Source of the DNA: Candidatus Latescibacterota bacterium
GTDB taxonomy: Bacteria; Latescibacterota; UBA2968; UBA8231
DNA: 23,153 bases
Assembly: GCA_022827165.1 (NCBI GenBank)
Contig: JAJDTN010000414.1
Span: 1-23,153, forward strand
Direction: 5' to 3'
How positions within the stretch are numbered: the stretch's first letter is position 1; each line of letters opens with the position of its first letter. Below are positions 21,733 to 23,153 of the stretch, in pieces. Below the pieces are notes generated by a model. The model worked only from the letters and a program-made list of their open reading frames with translations. It was not told where the DNA came from and made no database searches. A program made the position numbers and the translations under genes.

Positions 21733-22809
21733 TCAGCCGGAGCGCACGACGATGTCGCGGTCGGCGCCGGACAGGGGCAGCTCGACCCAGGCGCCGCCGG
21801 CGAGGTGGGAGGCGTGGAAGGCGACGATCGCCTCCAGGGTGCGCACCGCCTCGGAGGCGTCGTAGCCGAACGGTCCCGCCCCGTCGAGCCAGTCGACGAT
21901 CTCGGCCACGGCGCGGTCCATGCCGCTGTCGGGGGAGTCGTCGGGAATCAGCTCGCGGTCGTCGCCGCGGACGATCTCGATATCGCGCTTGCGGCAGGTG
22001 GCGTAGCCCTCGGTGCCGTGGTAGCGGTGGCGCGGCGGCGCCGTGCCGTAGTCGGCGCCGTCGACCATGCAGATCAGGTCGCCGCTGGGCCCCTCGCCGT
22101 CCCCGGGCAGGTCGCGCCCGAGGCGCAGCATGCCCCAGCCCCCGGGATCGGTGAAGTCGGGGCCGCGGCAGTCGGGCTTCCCGGACAGGTCCAGGGTGCC
22201 GGAGACGGCGGTCACCGGCAGGCCGGTGACCATCTGCACGGCGTCGAACTGGTGCGTCCCCACGTTGCCCAGGCGTCCGGAGGTCCACTGGACCGAGGCC
22301 GAGGTCAGGGTGCCGAGGGCGCCTTCGGCGATGCGGTCGCGCAGCTGCCGGTAGCCGGGGTGGAAGCGCAGGTTGTGGTTGACCACCAGCAGGGTCCCGG
22401 ACCGGGCGCAGGCGGCCAGCATCTCCTCGGCCTCGGCCAGGGTCGCCGAGATCGGCTTCTCGCAGTAGATGGCGCGCACGCCGGCTTCCGCCGCCGCCGC
22501 CGTGATCTCGGCGTGGGTGGGGGTGTAGGTGGCCACGGACAGGATGTCCAGGGGCGCCGTCTCGCGCAGCATCTCGCGCCAGTCGGCGAAGACGGGCGCG
22601 CCGTAGGTGGCGTGGAAGCGCTCCCGGCGGCCGTCGTCGCGGCTGCTGCCGGCGACCACGTCGACCCGGGGGTGGCCGCACAGGGCCGCCACGTGGGTGC
22701 CATCGAGGTCGACCACGCGCTGGCCGACGCCGTCGCCCGACACCTGGTCGGCGCCCCCGATGAAGCCCAGCCCCACGATCGCCGAGCGGTACCTCGTCTC
22801 TTCGGACAT
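21733..22809 (-). CDS. Gfo/Idh/MocA-family oxidoreductase
   Basis: 358 aa. NAD(P)-dependent dehydrogenases of this family oxidise sugars, inositols or related polyols. The Rossmann loop is GLGFIG (13-18). The conserved EKP is at 117-119 in IYCEKPIS, VNHNLRFHPGY (142-152) follows as the usual substrate strand, and GTHQFDAVQMVTG near 183-195 gives the catalytic histidine region. The start is supported by an AGGAG ribosome site; the upstream frame (to 23046) would add an Arg/Pro-rich leader and is rejected. It starts 23 bases after the amidohydrolase stop. Cofactor preference cannot be seen. Confidence 0.92.
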   Translation of the reverse strand: MSEETRYRSAIVGLGFIGGADQVSGDGVGQRVVDLDGTHVAALCGHPRVDVVAGSSRDDGRRERFHATYGAPVFADWREMLRETAPLDILSVATYTPTHAEITAAAAEAGVRAIYCEKPISATLAEAEEMLAACARSGTLLVVNHNLRFHPGYRQLRDRIAEGALGTLTSASVQWTSGRLGNVGTHQFDAVQMVTGLPVTAVSGTLDLSGKPDCRGPDFTDPGGWGMLRLGRDLPGDGEGPSGDLICMVDGADYGTAPPRHRYHGTEGYATCRKRDIEIVRGDDRELIPDDSPDSGMDRAVAEIVDWLDGAGPFGYDASEAVRTLEAIVAFHASHLAGGAWVELPLSGADRDIVVRSG

Positions 22810-22832
22810 GTGCTCCTTCTCCTCTCTCGTTG

Positions 22833-23153
22833 TCAGGTTTCCGTCTCGCCGCCGAGGCCGAGGACGCGGGCGCAGGCGCCGCCCATGATCGCAGCCAGGT
22901 CTTCGGCGGAGAGGAACTCGCAGTACTCCTCGATCCAGCGGCGCGACTGGCGGTAGGTGCAGAACCGGTTCTGGAAGGGCATGTCCGTGCCCCACAGCAG
23001 CCGCCCCGCGCCGATGCGCTCGACCATCTGTTCCAGCGTCGGCCACAGCTCCCGGTACGGGTAGTCGAAGAGGTCCCCCAGGCGCACCGGGAAGCAGACC
23101 TCCAGGCTCAGGTTGGGGTTGTCGAAGGGGGCCCAGACGCCATCGGGCAGCAC
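22833..23153 (-). CDS. Amidohydrolase family 2 protein, C-terminal part (truncated by window edge)
   Basis: 106 residues of the C-terminus are present. Family 2 amidohydrolases are metal-dependent TIM barrels, including decarboxylases and lactonases. The visible block LLWGTDMPFQNRF (52-64) with its GTD aspartate is the conserved metal-site strand near the end of the barrel, and the final helix FLSAEDLAAIMGGACARVLGL (in part) is the family's usual ending. The N-terminal metal histidines lie outside. It is the first known gene of the operon going leftwards; the true start is beyond the window. Confidence 0.85.
   Translation of the reverse strand: MLPDGVWAPFDNPNLSLEVCFPVRLGDLFDYPYRELWPTLEQMVERIGAGRLLWGTDMPFQNRFCTYRQSRRWIEEYCEFLSAEDLAAIMGGACARVLGLGGETET

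Noticed and set aside
1..23153. tRNA or rRNA genes, insertion sequences or prophage genes
   Set aside because: No transposase or integrase motif, no terminal repeats with target duplication, and no recognisable tRNA arms were seen on either strand.

Overview
The window is a GC-rich bacterial chromosome segment, probably from an uncultured marine or soil lineage of the Latescibacterota/Poribacteria/Planctomycetes type. That is inferred from gene content only: a GH32 glycosidase, an S1 sulfatase, two phytanoyl-CoA dioxygenase-like proteins, a Gfo/Idh/MocA oxidoreductase, a PIG-L deacetylase, a TonB receptor, and a secreted protein with dockerin-like, FlgD-like and YWTD modules. There is no rRNA or tRNA gene and no phage or transposase gene, so a genus call is not possible. 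All coordinates and motif positions were read by hand from the sequence.

Layout, left to right. (1) 1-4892 is small-molecule and carbohydrate chemistry: a truncated GH32 enzyme (-), a divergent unknown gene (+), an O-methyltransferase (-), a 473-bp gap holding three 90-bp tandem repeats, then a GT4 glycosyltransferase (+) convergent with a PIG-L deacetylase (-). (2) 5027-10969 is a tight four-gene plus-strand operon: TonB-dependent receptor, FepB/BtuF-type binding protein, an (alpha/alpha)-barrel-like protein, and a sulfatase. A strong intrinsic-terminator-like hairpin with a T-tract sits inside the signal-peptide codons of the binding protein. (3) 16669-10992 (-) runs ammonium transporter, single-TM small protein, 1027-aa YWTD beta-propeller surface protein, formamidase/acetamidase; this looks like nitrogen scavenging. 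(4) 18006-16925 (-) is a compact quartet of two toxin-antitoxin pairs, hicB-hicA-mntA-hepT, joined by short overlaps. (5) 23153-18096 (-) is a catabolic or tailoring operon: truncated amidohydrolase, Gfo/Idh/MocA dehydrogenase, alpha/beta hydrolase, PhyH-type dioxygenase and METTL25-like methyltransferase, followed by a second PhyH gene.

The most interesting items are the terminator embedded in a coding start at 7059-7108, the fused double toxin-antitoxin operon, the proposed amide-to-ammonium cluster with an undescribed single-TM partner next to the Amt transporter, the unusual domain order of the 1027-aa protein, and the 90-bp repeats whose hairpin shows compensatory changes. I found no complete undescribed defence or mobile system.
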